DNA of 64,000 nt from assembly GCF_002933855.1 (NCBI RefSeq), contig NZ_BFAQ01000044.1, positions 100,869 to 164,868 of the forward strand, given 5' to 3'. The notes beneath the pieces are model-generated. The model worked only from the letters and a program-made list of their open reading frames with translations, made no database searches and was not told where the DNA came from. The position numbers and the translations under genes were made by a program. The stretch comes from Vibrio penaeicida (GTDB lineage Bacteria > Pseudomonadota > Gammaproteobacteria > Enterobacterales > Vibrionaceae). This document shows positions 62,043 to 64,000 of this stretch, piece by piece (the stretch's first letter is position 1; every line of letters starts with the position of its first letter).

Positions 62043-62519
62043 CTACTTCTTCATTCGCTTTTCGATTTCTCTTTTTTCCCAGTCATCGCCGAAAAAGTTA
62101 AACAATTCAAATGCTCGGACCCCTTGCGAAACAATGCCGATTCCCCAACCAAACACGACCCACCATACCCACATATATTCAGGGCTAGTTACTAAATTTA
62201 CGATAAACAAAAGTCCAATTGTCACACCATAAGACAATAAGCTTGAGTAAAAGCTTTTCAAACGCTTCACTTTTCTCGCTACTCGCGCTTCTTCTACATT
62301 AACGTTTTCGTTTATTACTGTTTCTACGTTTGTCATGGGTGTATCCTGCTGTAAAGTTTTAATGTCTACTTCAAACACCGCTGCTAGCGACTTAAGGGAT
62401 TCCAGTCCGGGCTTACTCCCCTGCTCTATTCTTTGAATGGTTCTAACACTCAACCCGCTCATTTGAGAAAGTTGTTCTTGCGACCATCCTCGATCATTTC
62501 TTAGAGCTTTCAAATTCAT
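62043..62519 (-). CDS. XRE-type helix-turn-helix protein with C-terminal 2TM domain
   Basis: A 158-residue protein. Residues 5-55 are an XRE helix-turn-helix (RGWSQEQLSQMSGLSVRTIQRIEQG). Residues about 90-150 contain two transmembrane segments and an end FNFFGDDWEKREIEKRMKK, the pattern of 2TM-domain proteins. It may be a membrane-tethered regulator. Its targets are unknown; the gene is alone between the symporter and acyltransferase genes. Confidence 0.87.
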   Translation of the reverse strand: MNLKALRNDRGWSQEQLSQMSGLSVRTIQRIEQGSKPGLESLKSLAAVFEVDIKTLQQDTPMTNVETVINENVNVEEARVARKVKRLKSFYSSLLSYGVTIGLLFIVNLVTSPEYMWVWWVVFGWGIGIVSQGVRAFELFNFFGDDWEKREIEKRMKK

Positions 62520-62760
62520 AGCAACGCCTTGTTGATGTGACTAACTTTATCCGATTTCAGACCCGACATTGAACGACACTTTGCTGACATTCAGGTGACA
62601 GTCTTTGTTTTTCAACCAGTTAGATTAACGTAAAGTAACACCCGTGCATATTACGAACTTCTCAATTTCAAACGATAACATCAGAATTTCGACTAGACGT
62701 CGAATTGAATAATACGAAAATTGAACTTGAGCTTGGCTCGATATTTCGACGGTATGCGAT

Positions 62761-63801
62761 TTACACATCGCTAACCGTCACAAGTTCTCTGTTCTTCCTA
62801 AAGCGTTTAGAGAACCAGAGGTTTTCAATTTTTGTCACTGACTTTCCTAAACAGAGCAAGCGGGTAATGTTTGTCCCTAGCAACAATTTTTCAGCGACAA
62901 TTGGTCCCACGATTCCGGCAAGCAATGACGCGGTAAAAAGCAGGTGAGTATTCTCAACACCAGCTTTGTTGAGGATGATTCGGAAAGCGGCAGTAAAGAA
63001 AACATGAAAGAGATAAATTGAGTAGGAATACGCCCCTACTCTTGTGAGCAACTTGTTCCTTCCGCGAACAGACAATGCACCAATGCAAAATACTGCTCCT
63101 ACGAATAACCCATAGACAGTTCGTTTGTCATGCACATGAAGGTAACCAAGCGCATTCAGTATAAGTAACGCAAAAACCAGCGCTAGTAACATCCAGCCAT
63201 GCCATATCGAAAGATGCCGAATTAAGTTAAACCTGTGTATCGCTACGCCAAGTAAGAAAAATGGGAGCAAATAAACAGCACCAGACAAAGCAAAATAAGG
63301 CATATCAAAGCTAGAGGTATAGACAAAGGTTACCAGTCCAAAAATGGCTGAAAACAGCAGCAAGCTACTCAGACATTTCAGGGTTTCAAATATTGCTACA
63401 CACGCAAATATGATGAATAGCGCCTCTACGAACCAAAAATGTGCCACAGGTAAAACATGCAACATCGACCAATTGTATTGCTCAGCATTGGCGCTAGGGG
63501 TCAACGATTGCAAAACCGCAAAGCTCGTTCCGACAACCAGCATTGGCAAGAGCAACCTTCGCGCTTTTCCAGAGAAAAATTTTCGATAATCACCGTTAAA
63601 AGGCCGATATGCGTAAACCAACCCCGATAAGAAGGTAAAGATGGGCATCCTAACGTAACCTAGAAGATCATTAACTTCCCGATACACACCCTCTTCAAGT
63701 CTCAATCCGTTAAAAGGTGTGTTACCAACTACATGGTATGCCACAAGTAAAATACACGCGAAGCCACGAAGCGTGTCGATTTCCTGTCTGTCGTTATTCA
63801 T
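62761..63801 (-). CDS. Acyltransferase-3 family membrane acyltransferase
   Basis: A 346-residue polytopic protein with about ten membrane segments. N-terminal EIDTLRGFACILLVAYHVVG with the conserved RG and His, then MPIFTFLSGLVYAYRPF, and SYSIYLFHVFF near the end, all typical of the OafA/YrrM-like acyltransferase-3 family. Members O-acylate sugars in LPS, capsules or other surface glycans; the acceptor here is unknown. Confidence 0.9.
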   Translation of the reverse strand: MNNDRQEIDTLRGFACILLVAYHVVGNTPFNGLRLEEGVYREVNDLLGYVRMPIFTFLSGLVYAYRPFNGDYRKFFSGKARRLLLPMLVVGTSFAVLQSLTPSANAEQYNWSMLHVLPVAHFWFVEALFIIFACVAIFETLKCLSSLLLFSAIFGLVTFVYTSSFDMPYFALSGAVYLLPFFLLGVAIHRFNLIRHLSIWHGWMLLALVFALLILNALGYLHVHDKRTVYGLFVGAVFCIGALSVRGRNKLLTRVGAYSYSIYLFHVFFTAAFRIILNKAGVENTHLLFTASLLAGIVGPIVAEKLLLGTNITRLLCLGKSVTKIENLWFSKRFRKNRELVTVSDV

Positions 63802-63919
63802 TTTTTGTTCTTCAGTAAAGAAGCCCTGTGGGGCAAAAAGGGAAATAAGTTGGAAGGGAAGATCTCAAGAGCGTGATCTGGCTAAGGAAGCTGCTCAGAA
63901 AATAAGAGCAAGAACATAA

Positions 63920-64000
63920 ACCTGATACCAATCACAGTAAGTAAGTGATTATAAATAGCGAAGGAAAAACGCTTGAGAACAAGGCAAAAAATTTCGATAA
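63920..64000. repeat. Probable Vibrio dispersed repeat, cut by the window edge
   Basis: The stretch starting GATACCAATCACAGTAAGTA and running through AGCGAAGGAAAAACGCTTGA is not part of any gene and resembles, from memory, a sequence found many times in Vibrio genomes. No second copy occurs in this window, so this rests on recollection. Confidence 0.3.

Overview
The window looks like chromosome I of a marine Vibrio (Vibrionaceae). Support comes from the gene order tRNA-Cys/tRNA-Gly/tRNA-Leu next to pgsA-uvrC-gacA(uvrY/varA), the complete attenuated trpL-EGDCFBA operon with a fused trpCF, the neighbouring rluB-yciO-rnm genes, an EfpL(YeiP)-YciU pair, and protein sequences that read as Vibrio throughout. 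Base composition is moderate, with several AT-rich intergenic stretches. I saw no phage, insertion sequence, rRNA or CRISPR array.

Layout. (1) 1-11.2 kb: an alcohol-oxidation island of the exa/ped type. Minus strand: cytochrome c, MoxJ-like binding protein, PQQ alcohol dehydrogenase, aldehyde dehydrogenase and a NosR/NirI-like FMN/4Fe-4S membrane protein cut by the window edge. Plus strand, divergent: a PQQ-associated ABC-type binding protein, a beta-propeller protein, an ABC ATPase and an ABC-2 permease. A common motif (TCATCC-Y-TT-R-G) lies upstream of each block and is the best candidate operator of the island. (2) 11.2-18 kb: secreted M28 aminopeptidase lipoprotein; a 1.4 kb gene-poor stretch with DnaA-box-like sites and dispersed palindromic repeats; a TIGR02647 protein, an NAD-binding sugar-epimerase-like protein, a YdcF protein and an MscS-type channel. 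(3) 17.8-27 kb: tRNA cluster with a decayed tRNA-Gly copy, a TPR-GAF-GGDEF protein, pgsA, uvrC, gacA, and polB. (4) 27-38.3 kb: a chemoreceptor with three tandem CHASE3-like modules, a retropepsin-like protein/RimK/aspartoacylase trio, sdaA, a PTS EIIC-EAL fusion, a nucleotidyltransferase-like protein, efpL and yciU. (5) 38.3-50.7 kb: an M6 metalloprotease, then a 9 kb operon (Tat-exported sugar-binding protein, two permeases, ATPase, IlvD/Edd dehydratase, GMC oxidoreductase, SDR, GntR/FadR regulator) for uptake and oxidation of an unidentified sugar or sugar acid. (6) 50.7-64 kb: rluB, yciO, rnm, the trp operon with promoter, TrpR operator, leader peptide and attenuator, a dicarboxylate/amino-acid symporter, an XRE-2TM regulator, an acyltransferase and a probable repeat fragment at the right edge.

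How parts work together. In the alcohol island, PQQ dehydrogenase oxidises alcohols in the periplasm, passes electrons to the cytochrome c, and the aldehyde is consumed by the ALDH; the ABC system probably exports or protects against the alcohol or aldehyde. The dehydrogenase carries the extra aspartate typical of lanthanide-dependent enzymes. The sugar operon has a complete importer and three oxidation/dehydration enzymes but no aldolase, so its product must feed into enzymes encoded elsewhere. The trp region shows both repression and attenuation signals intact. The most interesting unexplained items are the island-wide motif, the orphan sugar-oxidation operon, the EIIC-EAL fusion, the triple-CHASE3 receptor and the DnaA-box-containing gene-poor region.
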